A DNA stretch of 39,312 nt from Deltaproteobacteria bacterium (lineage in GTDB: Bacteria; Desulfobacterota; Desulfomonilia; UBA1062), in assembly GCA_023230665.1 (NCBI GenBank), contig JALNWY010000007.1, positions 1 to 39,312 on the forward strand. The letters are read 5' to 3'. Positions 26,749-34,709 of the stretch are shown piece after piece. The translations under genes and the position numbers were made by a program. The first letter of the stretch is position 1, and each line of letters begins with the position of its first letter. A model generated the notes under the pieces. The model was not told the origin of the DNA and searched no databases. It saw only the letters and a program-made list of their open reading frames with translations.

Positions 26749-28377
26749 TCACATCATGGTGAATTTCCACAGCAGGCCCATGGCAGGGATGATCACCCAG
26801 AGGCTTTGCACATAAATGGTGTACATCCGGTTGTCGAAAATCACCTGCTCATGGTAGAAGTCGATGCCCTTGGCCAGGAAGAAAAGCGGCGGGAGCAGGC
26901 CGTAGGCGAGTGCGGGAGCGATCTTCAAGGGAAAGCTCAGGAAGAGCACGAGCGCGAGGCCCATGATGGCATACTCCAGAAGCAAAATGGAGTGCTCCTC
27001 GTGGATATATCGCGCCAGGCTCATGCGGCCGATGATGGCGTCTCGCTCCATGTTCTTGAGCCCCAGGAGGATCTCCACTCCCAGGTAGTGGGTGGCCGTG
27101 TATGCAGTCAGGATGAAGATGCCTGGAACGATGGGAGAGCCCGCCAGGCTCAAGGGGGTGATGATGGATATGAGAACAAAGATCACCAGCCCGTAGATGC
27201 TCCTGAGACAGTCTGCTACTTCTCCTACGTCAATAAGCGGGCGCAGCAGGGATATCCCGATAACCAGCAGACCGCCCGTGAGCCCTGCTGTCAGCAGTCC
27301 GAGCGAGGTTGCGATACCTGTGGAAACGGCCCACAGGGGCCACTGCCGGGGAGTGCGGTGTGGGCCCGTCGATGCAAGCGCGAGGAAGAAGACGGTCAGC
27401 AGCGCATCCCATGAATAGCGCTGTCCGCAGAACACCAGGGACGCCATGGCGACTCCGAGGCTTCCCAGCGAGGGAAGCAGGGGTGTGGCGGACAGGAAAT
27501 TGAGCACTGCGTTTTCGATTCCGATATGGGTATGGGTGCTCTTGAGCGCTTCGATGCACTCCTCGATCACCCAGTGGGGGGTCGACGCCCCCGCGATCAC
27601 GGCCACCTGGGAGGTCTGGGGAATCGCGGCATCCTTGAGCTGCTCCGGACCTTCCACCCGGATCACCCGCCGGTTCTCCTTTGCCGCGATCTCTGCCAGG
27701 CGCTTGGTGTTGGCCGAATCTCTCCCTCCGATGACGATGAACACATCGTGATCCTTTGCCAGGTCCCGCACTTCGCTCTGGCGGTCCACAGTGGAGCGGC
27801 AGATGGTGTCCGCCACGTCGAGCACATCGCACTTCTCTCTGAGCACGGAGACGATGTCCCGATAGATGGCTACATCAAAGGTGGTCTGGGCCACCACGCT
27901 GATTCTTCTGGCCCGGGGAAGCCTCTGCGCATCCTCCACATTCTCCACCGCAACCCCTTTCTCGCCCGCGATTCCCAGGTGGGCATCCATCTCGGGGTGG
28001 TCCTTGTCGCCTGCGATCACCACGAGATCCGCATTCTTCGACGCCTTTTTGATGATGGACTGGACCTTGAGCACCATGGGACAGGCCGCATCGATGACCT
28101 CCACCCCCCGTTTCTGAAGGATCTGCTTCTTGTCCGGGGCAATGCCGTGGGCGCGGACTATGGCGATATTGCCCGCCTTGAGCCGGCCATCGTCGATGTC
28201 GTGAACGATCCCGATCCCGCGTTTCTTCAGTGCCTCGATGACCTGGGGGTTGTGGATGATCTGACCCAAGGTATAGATCTTTTTCCGGGGGTTTTTCTGC
28301 CTCACCTTGAAGGTGATGTCGATGGCCCTCCTGACCCCGAAACAAAAGCCTGCGTATCTGGCAATGGTGATTCTCAT
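26749..28377 (-). CDS. ispH: IspH (HMBPP reductase) fused to a C-terminal polytopic membrane domain
   Basis: A 542-aa protein, nearly twice the usual IspH (about 280-320). Residues 1-290 are a complete IspH, reducing HMBPP to IPP and DMAPP: [4Fe-4S] ligands C12, C99 and C193, H42, H77, H127 and E129 in DKDHPEM, S221-x-N223 and S265 in AGASTP. Residues about 295-542 form roughly eight hydrophobic helices resembling UbiA prenyltransferases: GLKNMERDAIIGR (439-451) sits like the second Asp motif but has lost an Asp, and no NDxxDxxxD first motif is seen. So the domain may bind, not transfer, prenyl groups. The ATG overlaps the tlyA stop (ATGA), after ispA-dxs-tlyA. Confidence 0.9.
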   Translation of the reverse strand: MRITIARYAGFCFGVRRAIDITFKVRQKNPRKKIYTLGQIIHNPQVIEALKKRGIGIVHDIDDGRLKAGNIAIVRAHGIAPDKKQILQKRGVEVIDAACPMVLKVQSIIKKASKNADLVVIAGDKDHPEMDAHLGIAGEKGVAVENVEDAQRLPRARRISVVAQTTFDVAIYRDIVSVLREKCDVLDVADTICRSTVDRQSEVRDLAKDHDVFIVIGGRDSANTKRLAEIAAKENRRVIRVEGPEQLKDAAIPQTSQVAVIAGASTPHWVIEECIEALKSTHTHIGIENAVLNFLSATPLLPSLGSLGVAMASLVFCGQRYSWDALLTVFFLALASTGPHRTPRQWPLWAVSTGIATSLGLLTAGLTGGLLVIGISLLRPLIDVGEVADCLRSIYGLVIFVLISIITPLSLAGSPIVPGIFILTAYTATHYLGVEILLGLKNMERDAIIGRMSLARYIHEEHSILLLEYAIMGLALVLFLSFPLKIAPALAYGLLPPLFFLAKGIDFYHEQVIFDNRMYTIYVQSLWVIIPAMGLLWKFTMM

Positions 28378-29111
28378 ACAGCACCCCTGAAACGGGCATG
28401 AACGAGGTATTCCTGATTGCCCTTGATCCCCTTGACCGGGGAGGGAATCGTGCCGCTCACCGTACAGGCAAGCCCTGTGAGAAACGCCTCCATATCGCGG
28501 ATAACCTCCTGTGCTATTGCATGGTCTTTCAGAATGCCTCCCTTCCCGATGTGCTCCCTGCCGGCCTCGAACTGGGGCTTGATCAGGGCGATGATGTCGG
28601 CTCCGGATTTAAGCACATGCAGGACCGGGGGCACGACGAGCCTCAGCGAGATGAACGAGACATCGAAGGTGGCCAGGTCGCACCGGTCTCCGATGAGCGA
28701 GGGGTCCAGGTTCCGGACGTTGATCCCTTCGAGGCTCACCACCTTTTCGTGGGTCCGGAGTTTCCAGTGGATCTGACCCCGGCCCACATCCACTGCATAT
28801 ACCTTTGCCGCCCCGCGCTGGAGCATCACGTCGGTGAACCCGCCGGTGGAAGCGCCGATGTCGATGGCGATTCTGCCGGCCGGATCGACGCCGAACGTAT
28901 CCAGCGCGGCCAGGAGCTTGTCTCCGGCTCGGCTCACGTATCGGGGGGATTCTTTGAGCGTAACCCGGACATTCTCACTGACAAGGGTCCCTGCCTTGGT
29001 CACCAGGGTTCCGTCAATGAGCACGCTGCCTGCCATGATCAGCGCAGCAGCCTTGCTCCGTGTCTCTGCAAGTCCCTTTTCCACGAGCAGTCTGTCCAGT
29101 CGCATTTTCAT
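28374..29111 (-). CDS. tlyA: TlyA-family rRNA 2'-O-methyltransferase
   Basis: 245 aa from the ATG at 29111; the frame runs further upstream, but into dxs, and the family begins with MKMRLDRLLVEKGLAETR. The N-terminal S4 RNA-binding domain is about 3-65, with SKAAALIMAGSVLIDG. An FtsJ/RrmJ-like SAM methyltransferase domain follows: AIDIGASTGGFTDVMLQRGA binds SAM, with YAVDVGRGQIHWKLR after it. Homologues methylate 16S and/or 23S rRNA and are sometimes labelled hemolysin. It starts about 22 bp after dxs and its TGA overlaps the ispH ATG. Confidence 0.93.
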   Translation of the reverse strand: MKMRLDRLLVEKGLAETRSKAAALIMAGSVLIDGTLVTKAGTLVSENVRVTLKESPRYVSRAGDKLLAALDTFGVDPAGRIAIDIGASTGGFTDVMLQRGAAKVYAVDVGRGQIHWKLRTHEKVVSLEGINVRNLDPSLIGDRCDLATFDVSFISLRLVVPPVLHVLKSGADIIALIKPQFEAGREHIGKGGILKDHAIAQEVIRDMEAFLTGLACTVSGTIPSPVKGIKGNQEYLVHARFRGAV

Positions 29112-29133
29112 AAAAAGCTTCTTAAAAAACAAC

Positions 29134-30984
29134 TCATAACAGTTCTGAAACAGCTTTTCGTATTCCCTCGGCATCGAGGCCCAGGGCTTTCCGGAGCTGG
29201 CCCAAGGAACCGTGCTCGACAAAGGTGTCCGGCACCCCCAGGAGCCTGAACCTCAAAGGGTGATCGATATCCTGCAGGGCCTCCACCACGGCCGAGCCCA
29301 TCCCTCCGTGAATGCATCCGTCCTCCACCACCGCGAAGCGTCCCTTGCACGACCTCACCATGTCGCGCACGGTCCGGGTATCGAGAGGCTTCGCATACAT
29401 GAGATCCACCACCGCGACACCTTCGAGCCCGGCTACGGCCTCGAGCACAGTGTAGCACAAGGGACCGCAGCAGAAGATCGTGAGGCGCGACCCCTCCTGA
29501 AGTATCTCCGCTCTGCCCGTGCGCAGGTTGCCGGGCTTTAAGGGGGCGGAAACGATGCTGTCCCGCGGGTATCGGATGGCCGTGGGCCCCTGGTTCTTGA
29601 GCGCATGGACAAGCATCCTTTCGAGCATGAACTGGTCCCTGGGAACGAGAACGGTCATGTTGGGGATGCTTCGGAAGTAGGCCAGATCGAACACACCGTG
29701 GTGGGTGGGGCCGTCAGGGCCCACGAGCCCGGCCCGGTCCACGGCAAAGATCACGGGCGCGTTCTGCAGGGCTACATCGTGAATGATCTCGTCATAGCTC
29801 CGCTGGAGAAAGGTCGAGTAGATGGCTACCACCGGCCTCAACCCGTAGAGGGCCATGCCCGCGGCCATGGTCACCGCGTGACCTTCGGCAATGCCCACGT
29901 CGTAGAACCTGTCCGGGAACTTGAGCGCGAACCCTTTGAGCCCGGTCCCTGAGGTCATGGCCGCGCTGATGGCAACGATCCTGGGATCGCGCCTGGCGAT
30001 GCGGGTGAGTGTCTTGCCGAACACATCCGAATAGGTGAGGGCCCCGAAGCCTGACGCGGACTCGCCGTTTTCCCGTACAAACCTGCCCACCCCGTGAAAA
30101 TTCTCAGGGTCGCGTACTGCAGGGGTATATCCGCGCCCCTTCTGGGTGATGACGTGCAGGAAGATGGGCTCGTGCATGGACGAGATGTTCTGGAACGCTT
30201 CCACCAGGTGGCTGATCTTGTGGCCGTCGATGGGCCCCACGTAGCGGAAGCCCAGTTCCTCGAACAGGAGCCCCTCGGTCACTGCGCCCTTGAGATTGCC
30301 CTCGATGAGTTTGGCAATCCTGTAGATCGTGTCGCCCCCTAAGGGTATGCCCTTGAGGATGCCCTTGATTCCTTCCCTGACCTCCCTGACCTTTTTCGAG
30401 GTCATGATCCTGCTCAGGTAATCCGCGATGGCCCCCACCCGCTGGGAGATGAACATCTTGTTATCGTTGAGCACCACGATGAGGTTCTGTCTCTTCATGC
30501 CCACGAAGTTCAGGCCCTCGAAGGTGAGACCGTTGGAGAGCGATCCGTCGCCGATGACGGCAAGCACGCGGTTTTTGCAGCCCGCGAGCGACATGGTCTC
30601 GCAGATGCCGCTGGCCGCGGGTATGGCATTGCCGGAATGGCCGGAAATGAAGGTGTCATATGGGCTCTCCTTGGGATTGATGAACGGGGTGATTCCCCCC
30701 GACTGCCTCAGGGTCGAGAACATGCCCTTCCTGCCCGTGAGGATCTTGTGGGTGTAGCTCTGATGCCCCACGTCCCAGAGGAACTTGTCTTTAGGGGCGT
30801 CAAAGACATAGTGCATGGCCAGGGTGAGCTCCACGGTGCCGAGGCTCGAGGCGAGGTGGCCCCCGGTCTGGCTCACATGGCTGATGATGAAATCGCGGAT
30901 TTCCCGGGCAAGGATTTCGAGCTCCTGCAGGCTCAAACCCTTGATGTCCCGGGGCGATGCGATGGAAGGCAGGATGTCCGCCAT
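29134..30984 (-). CDS. dxs: 1-deoxy-D-xylulose-5-phosphate synthase
   Basis: A 616-aa TPP-dependent transketolase-like enzyme that condenses pyruvate with glyceraldehyde 3-phosphate, the first MEP-pathway step. Visible landmarks: DVGHQSYTHKILTGR, the TPP/Mg region GDGSLSNGLTFEGLN, YVGPIDGHKISHL, then the pyrimidine domain with GIAEGHAVTMAAGMA and DRAGLVGPDGPTHHG, and the C-terminal domain with EDGCIHGGMGSAV. Length is normal. It follows ispA by 2 bp and precedes tlyA. Confidence 0.97.
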   Translation of the reverse strand: MADILPSIASPRDIKGLSLQELEILAREIRDFIISHVSQTGGHLASSLGTVELTLAMHYVFDAPKDKFLWDVGHQSYTHKILTGRKGMFSTLRQSGGITPFINPKESPYDTFISGHSGNAIPAASGICETMSLAGCKNRVLAVIGDGSLSNGLTFEGLNFVGMKRQNLIVVLNDNKMFISQRVGAIADYLSRIMTSKKVREVREGIKGILKGIPLGGDTIYRIAKLIEGNLKGAVTEGLLFEELGFRYVGPIDGHKISHLVEAFQNISSMHEPIFLHVITQKGRGYTPAVRDPENFHGVGRFVRENGESASGFGALTYSDVFGKTLTRIARRDPRIVAISAAMTSGTGLKGFALKFPDRFYDVGIAEGHAVTMAAGMALYGLRPVVAIYSTFLQRSYDEIIHDVALQNAPVIFAVDRAGLVGPDGPTHHGVFDLAYFRSIPNMTVLVPRDQFMLERMLVHALKNQGPTAIRYPRDSIVSAPLKPGNLRTGRAEILQEGSRLTIFCCGPLCYTVLEAVAGLEGVAVVDLMYAKPLDTRTVRDMVRSCKGRFAVVEDGCIHGGMGSAVVEALQDIDHPLRFRLLGVPDTFVEHGSLGQLRKALGLDAEGIRKAVSELL

Positions 30985-30986
30985 AA

Positions 30987-31892
30987 TCAGGCCACCCTCT
31001 TAAGCATGCTCAAGGCAAGTTCTTTGAGGTCTTCTGCTCGGACCACGTGTGCTGCGGGAAGAAGGGCCACCGCCTTTTCCGTCATGTCCCGGGCCCACCG
31101 GCGCGACTCCTTAAGACCCAGGGCCTTGACAATGGTCGCCTTGTCCTGAGCGAGGTCCTTGCCCGTTGTCTTGCCGAGAACCTCCCGGCTGGAGGTCACG
31201 TCCAGGATGTCGTCGATGGCCTGAAACGCCAGGCCGAGATAGGTCCCGAAACCCACCAGCGGCTCGATCTGCTCCCGCGCGCCCCCGGCGACGCGGGCCC
31301 CGGCGAACATGCAGAGCTCGAAGAGGCGGGCGGTCTTCCTGCGATAGATGTCCCGGACCTCGTCCATGGAGATCTCCTTCCCTTCTGCTGTCACGTCGCG
31401 GTACTCGCCCTGGACGAGCCCCTTGACCCCGCAGACCTCAGCCATGAATTCCAGGATGTCGAGCTTGATCCGGGGCGGGTAACCCGCTGCAGTGATCACG
31501 GAGAGAGCCTGGAATATCAGCGCGTCTCCTGCGAGGATTGCGGTGGCCTCGCCGAACCTGGCGTGACACGTGGGACGACCCCTTCTGAGATCGTCGTTGT
31601 CCAGGGCCGGCAGATCATCGTGGATGAGGCTGAAGGTGTGGATCATTTCAATGGCGAGCCCTGCGGGCAGGGCATCGTCCGCCTTTCCTCCGAGGCACTC
31701 GCAGGCCAGCATGGTCAGCACGGGCCGGATCCTCTTGCCGCCCGCCTTGAGGCTGTAGGCGAATGCCTCAACGATGCCCGAGGAAGTGTCTTCTGCCGCG
31801 AGGTACGCATGGAGGTAGTTGTCGAATAGGACCTTTTTCCCGGATGTTAGCGCAGTAATGTCCACATATTTCTCCCAGAAAGGCAATAGCAC
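30987..31892 (-). CDS. ispA: Farnesyl diphosphate synthase (trans-isoprenyl diphosphate synthase)
   Basis: Up to 301 aa from a GTG at 31892. A GTG at 31865 (codon 10) has GGGAG six nt upstream and may be the true start. The first Asp-rich motif, HDDLPALDND (91-100) with the two-residue insertion of bacterial FPP synthases, and the second, DDILD (225-229), bind Mg-diphosphate. GGKRIRPVL and the K/R pairs around LVQGEYRD are conserved. It condenses IPP with DMAPP and GPP. FPP is the likely product because an aromatic (F87) sits five residues before the first motif. It is the first gene of the operon; xseA/xseB, often upstream, are absent. Confidence 0.93.
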   Translation of the reverse strand: MLLPFWEKYVDITALTSGKKVLFDNYLHAYLAAEDTSSGIVEAFAYSLKAGGKRIRPVLTMLACECLGGKADDALPAGLAIEMIHTFSLIHDDLPALDNDDLRRGRPTCHARFGEATAILAGDALIFQALSVITAAGYPPRIKLDILEFMAEVCGVKGLVQGEYRDVTAEGKEISMDEVRDIYRRKTARLFELCMFAGARVAGGAREQIEPLVGFGTYLGLAFQAIDDILDVTSSREVLGKTTGKDLAQDKATIVKALGLKESRRWARDMTEKAVALLPAAHVVRAEDLKELALSMLKRVA

Positions 31893-32015
31893 GCAATCGA
31901 GGATACTTCAAGATCCTCTTCAGGCACACAGCCGGCCTTCTGCCCGTGCCGGAAAGCGCAGCCTGGAGCGGGCTGCAAGAGAAACAGGAGGATTCCGGTT
32001 TCCCGGGTTTTAGCA

Positions 32016-32891
32016 TCACGAGGGCGACGAGAGCTTTTCGTAGAGCATCATGATGGTGTTCACGTACACCTGGCTGTGGTTATAGCACCAGATGGCGGTG
32101 CGCTTCTTCTCCTCGGCGGCGTCTTCCTTCCATCCGGCGCGCTTGAGGTAAAAGGCGATGCTCGCCGTGGCGTCCTGCATGTTGAATGGGTCCCGCTTTC
32201 CGTCATTGTCGCCGTCAACGCCATACTCCATGAACGATGACGGGATGAACTGGGCCGGGCCCAGAGCACCGGCAAACGAACCCATGATGGCCAGCGGGTC
32301 GGTATTCAGGTCCCGGGCGATAAGGATCAGGTTGTACAGTTCGTTCAGGGCCCATTTCGCCTTTTTCTGGGCCCTCGTGATCACGGCTTCATCATTGAGG
32401 GAAGGGTATTTATGGGTGTACGATTCCTGGATCTGCCTGAAGTAATCGGGGTCGAGGAGGGCGGCGAGGTTGGTGTACGCCGTAAACGTGTTGTACCGCA
32501 TGGGATAGGTCCCCAGTCTCGACTCCACGATGAGGATGGCGGTGATGACCTGCGGGGAGGTCCCGAAACGCTTTTCCAGGGCGGAAAGGGCCTGGGCGTT
32601 CTCGATGATGTATTCTTTGCCCTTGGTGATATACTCCGGGGCGATATACATGTGGTCGGGCTGTTTTGTGGTCCCTTTGGGGCTCGAATGAAAGAGGTTC
32701 TTGATGACTACCTCGGGCGTGACGGCCAGCCTCGGGTCGCTCAAGAGGGTCTGGACCTGGCCTTTCTCCAGCCCTTTTTCCACCAGACGCTCACAGAGGT
32801 AGTTCATCGATGTTTCACCAAAAGACCATGCCGTGGCGGGCAACAGGAGCACGGTAAAGGCGGCAAAGATGTACAGCATGGATATTCTCAC
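32016..32891 (-). CDS. mltB: Lytic murein transglycosylase, MltB-like
   Basis: A 291-aa exported cell-wall enzyme. A signal peptide covers about 1-24 (hydrophobic core, cut near AWSFG); no lipobox Cys is present, unlike E. coli MltB, so it is probably soluble periplasmic. The SLT_2 domain holds the catalytic Glu, E123 in ILIVESRLGTYP, then YNTFTAYTNLAALL, GSFAGALGPAQFIPSSF, YGVDGDNDGKRDPFN and ATASIAFYLKRAGW. It cleaves MurNAc-GlcNAc bonds to form 1,6-anhydromuropeptides. It is divergent from the biotin carboxylase gene. Confidence 0.93.
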   Translation of the reverse strand: MRISMLYIFAAFTVLLLPATAWSFGETSMNYLCERLVEKGLEKGQVQTLLSDPRLAVTPEVVIKNLFHSSPKGTTKQPDHMYIAPEYITKGKEYIIENAQALSALEKRFGTSPQVITAILIVESRLGTYPMRYNTFTAYTNLAALLDPDYFRQIQESYTHKYPSLNDEAVITRAQKKAKWALNELYNLILIARDLNTDPLAIMGSFAGALGPAQFIPSSFMEYGVDGDNDGKRDPFNMQDATASIAFYLKRAGWKEDAAEEKKRTAIWCYNHSQVYVNTIMMLYEKLSSPS

Positions 32892-33100
32892 GTAGTTCTC
32901 CCTTCATGACAGTTTTTATGCCCGTTCACAATACGAATTCATTTCATTGGGAAGAACCATATCATACCGTCTTGCCGCATTGAGCACAAGGCCCTTTCTT
33001 TGCTCTGGTCAGGCCGCTCTTTTTGTCGTGATAAAGAAAGGCTGCGGCCGCAGCAGGCATATCAGAGGTGATCCAGGGGCCTTGGAAGAGCATATGAACC

Positions 33101-33130
33101 TTGACTTGCGTTTCTAAAGAGGCATACAAC
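33101..33130 (+). promoter_or_regulatory. Candidate promoter for the biotin carboxylase gene
   Basis: TTGACT at 33101-33106, 18 bp, TACAAC at 33125-33130. The ATG at 33139 is only 8 nt further on and has no Shine-Dalgarno, so the message may be leaderless. Confidence 0.35.
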
Positions 33131-33138
33131 CTTGCTCT

Positions 33139-34473
33139 ATGAAGAGGCTTCTGATTGCGAACCGGGGCGAGGTCGTTGTGAGGGTGCTCCGAACAGCCAG
33201 AGAGATGGGGCTCGAAACCATTGCCGTGTATTCCGAGGCCGATCAGGACATGGAGTACCTGTCGCATGCCGACGAGGCGGTCCAGATCGGTCCTGCGCAG
33301 CCGTCGAAGAGCTACCTGAACATCGAGTCCATCATCAGTGCGGCCCTTGTCTGGAAGGCGAACGCCATCCATCCGGGCTACGGCTTTCTGTCGGAAAACC
33401 CCAGTTTCGCGGCCCTGTGCGAGGAGAACGGCATCGCCTTCATCGGCCCCCCCAGCACGGCGCTGAGGACCATCGGCAACAAATCGAGGACCAAGCAGGT
33501 CGTCAAGTCACTGAACATCCCTACCATCCCCGGCTCCTACAGCATGATCTCCAATGTCGATCAGATCATCACCATGGCCAGACAGCTCGGGATGCCGGTG
33601 ATCCTCAAGTCGCTCTACGGTGGCGGCGGCAGGGGGATGAAGGTGGCCTACAACGAAAACCAGCTCCGCCAGCAGTTCGCCAGCGTCAGCAGCGAGGCGA
33701 ACGCAGCGTTCGGCCGCAACGAGGTGTACATGGAGCGCTATCTTTCCTGCCCCCGGCACCTGGAGGTGCAGATCCTCGCGGACGGGCAGGGCGGGATCCA
33801 GGTGCTGGGCGATCGGGAATGCTCCATCCAGCGGCGCCATCAGAAAATCATCGAAGAGGCCCCCATACCCAATATCGACGCCAAAACCCGCGACAACCTC
33901 TGGAAATGGTCAGAGATGATCATCAGCGCCATCGGGTTCAAGGGGCTGGGAACCGTGGAATACCTCATGGACCAGGACGGGAACACCTATTTCCTGGAGA
34001 TCAACGGCCGGCTCCAGGTGGAGCACCCGGTGACGGAGATGGTGACCGGCATCGACATGGTGAGAGAACAGCTCATGATCGCCGCAGGCTCCCGGTTGAG
34101 CGCCGGCCGTGTCAGCATCAGCGGACACGCCATCGAATGCCGGGTCAATGCCGAGAATCCGGCCAAAAACTTCATGCCCACCACCGGATGCGTCACCTCT
34201 GTGCGCCTGCCGGGTGGGCCGGGAGCCAGGGTGGATACCCACCTGTTTCCCAACTGTGTCATCAGCTCGTACTACGACCCCCTTCTGGTCAAGCTCATAG
34301 CCCACAACAGCACCCGCGCAGGGTCCTTGAAGCGCATGACGCGGATGCTGAACGAAACCAGGATCGAAGGCGTAATCACCAACATCGATCTGTTGCTCAG
34401 GCTGCTAGCCAACGATAAATTCCTCTCGGGAAACGGCGATACCTCTCTGGTCATGCAACTGGTGAAAAAGTAG
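33139..34473 (+). CDS. accC: Biotin carboxylase (AccC-like), stand-alone
   Basis: A 444-aa ATP-grasp enzyme that carboxylates biotin with ATP and bicarbonate. Landmarks: MKRLLIANRGEVVVR, HPGYGFLSEN, the glycine-rich loop GGGGRGMKV, RHLEVQILADG, the GDRECSIQRRHQKIIEEAP stretch, EINGRLQVEHPVTE and GHAIECRVNAENP. The usual EMNTRLQVEHP reads EINGRLQVEHP, and YDSLLAK reads YDPLLVK. No biotin carrier or carboxyltransferase gene is near, so whether it serves acetyl-CoA, pyruvate or another acyl-CoA carboxylase is open. The canonical start lacks a ribosome-binding site. Confidence 0.88.
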   Translation: MKRLLIANRGEVVVRVLRTAREMGLETIAVYSEADQDMEYLSHADEAVQIGPAQPSKSYLNIESIISAALVWKANAIHPGYGFLSENPSFAALCEENGIAFIGPPSTALRTIGNKSRTKQVVKSLNIPTIPGSYSMISNVDQIITMARQLGMPVILKSLYGGGGRGMKVAYNENQLRQQFASVSSEANAAFGRNEVYMERYLSCPRHLEVQILADGQGGIQVLGDRECSIQRRHQKIIEEAPIPNIDAKTRDNLWKWSEMIISAIGFKGLGTVEYLMDQDGNTYFLEINGRLQVEHPVTEMVTGIDMVREQLMIAAGSRLSAGRVSISGHAIECRVNAENPAKNFMPTTGCVTSVRLPGGPGARVDTHLFPNCVISSYYDPLLVKLIAHNSTRAGSLKRMTRMLNETRIEGVITNIDLLLRLLANDKFLSGNGDTSLVMQLVKK

Positions 34474-34495
34474 CCGCCCTTTTTTGGTGAATCCG

Positions 34496-34603
34496 ATGTC
34501 CGTGCGGATACTCTGGCTGCTTTCCGCCATCTCGTTCGTGGTGCTCCTGGGCGTGGCCCCTGCTCCCCGTCTATGTCCGGAGCCTGGGCGCCGCCGCCAC
34601 TAA
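34496..34603 (+). pseudogene. N-terminal remnant of an MFS transporter, frameshifted
   Basis: An ATG at 34496 opens a 35-codon frame with a hydrophobic start (MSVRILWLLSAISFVVLLGV). A +1 shift near 34554 continues it as WPLLPVYVRSLGAAAT, which closely matches the first-helix exit of many major facilitator transporters (PLLPVYxRSLGA). The match ends there, so only the first helix remains. It sits 22 bp after the biotin carboxylase stop and stops before the leftward AIR-synthase-like gene ends at 34710. A chance resemblance is possible. Confidence 0.45.
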
Positions 34604-34709
34604 AGGAGCAGGGAGATGGTCTTCCCTGTGTTGCGCTTTCATCGCCGGGCCACAGGTCTCCGGGGTTCGGGGAGATTCTGGCGGCCCTGGACAACACGAA
34701 ATTCTGCAG

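Noticed and set aside
32962..33372. Leftward frame ending with a CAQC motif
   Set aside because: It is mostly antisense to the start of accC; the two Cys at its end are not enough to support a gene.
33132..34418. Rightward 428-codon frame overlapping accC
   Set aside because: It is a shifted frame of accC, rich in Arg, Gly and Pro, with no family features.
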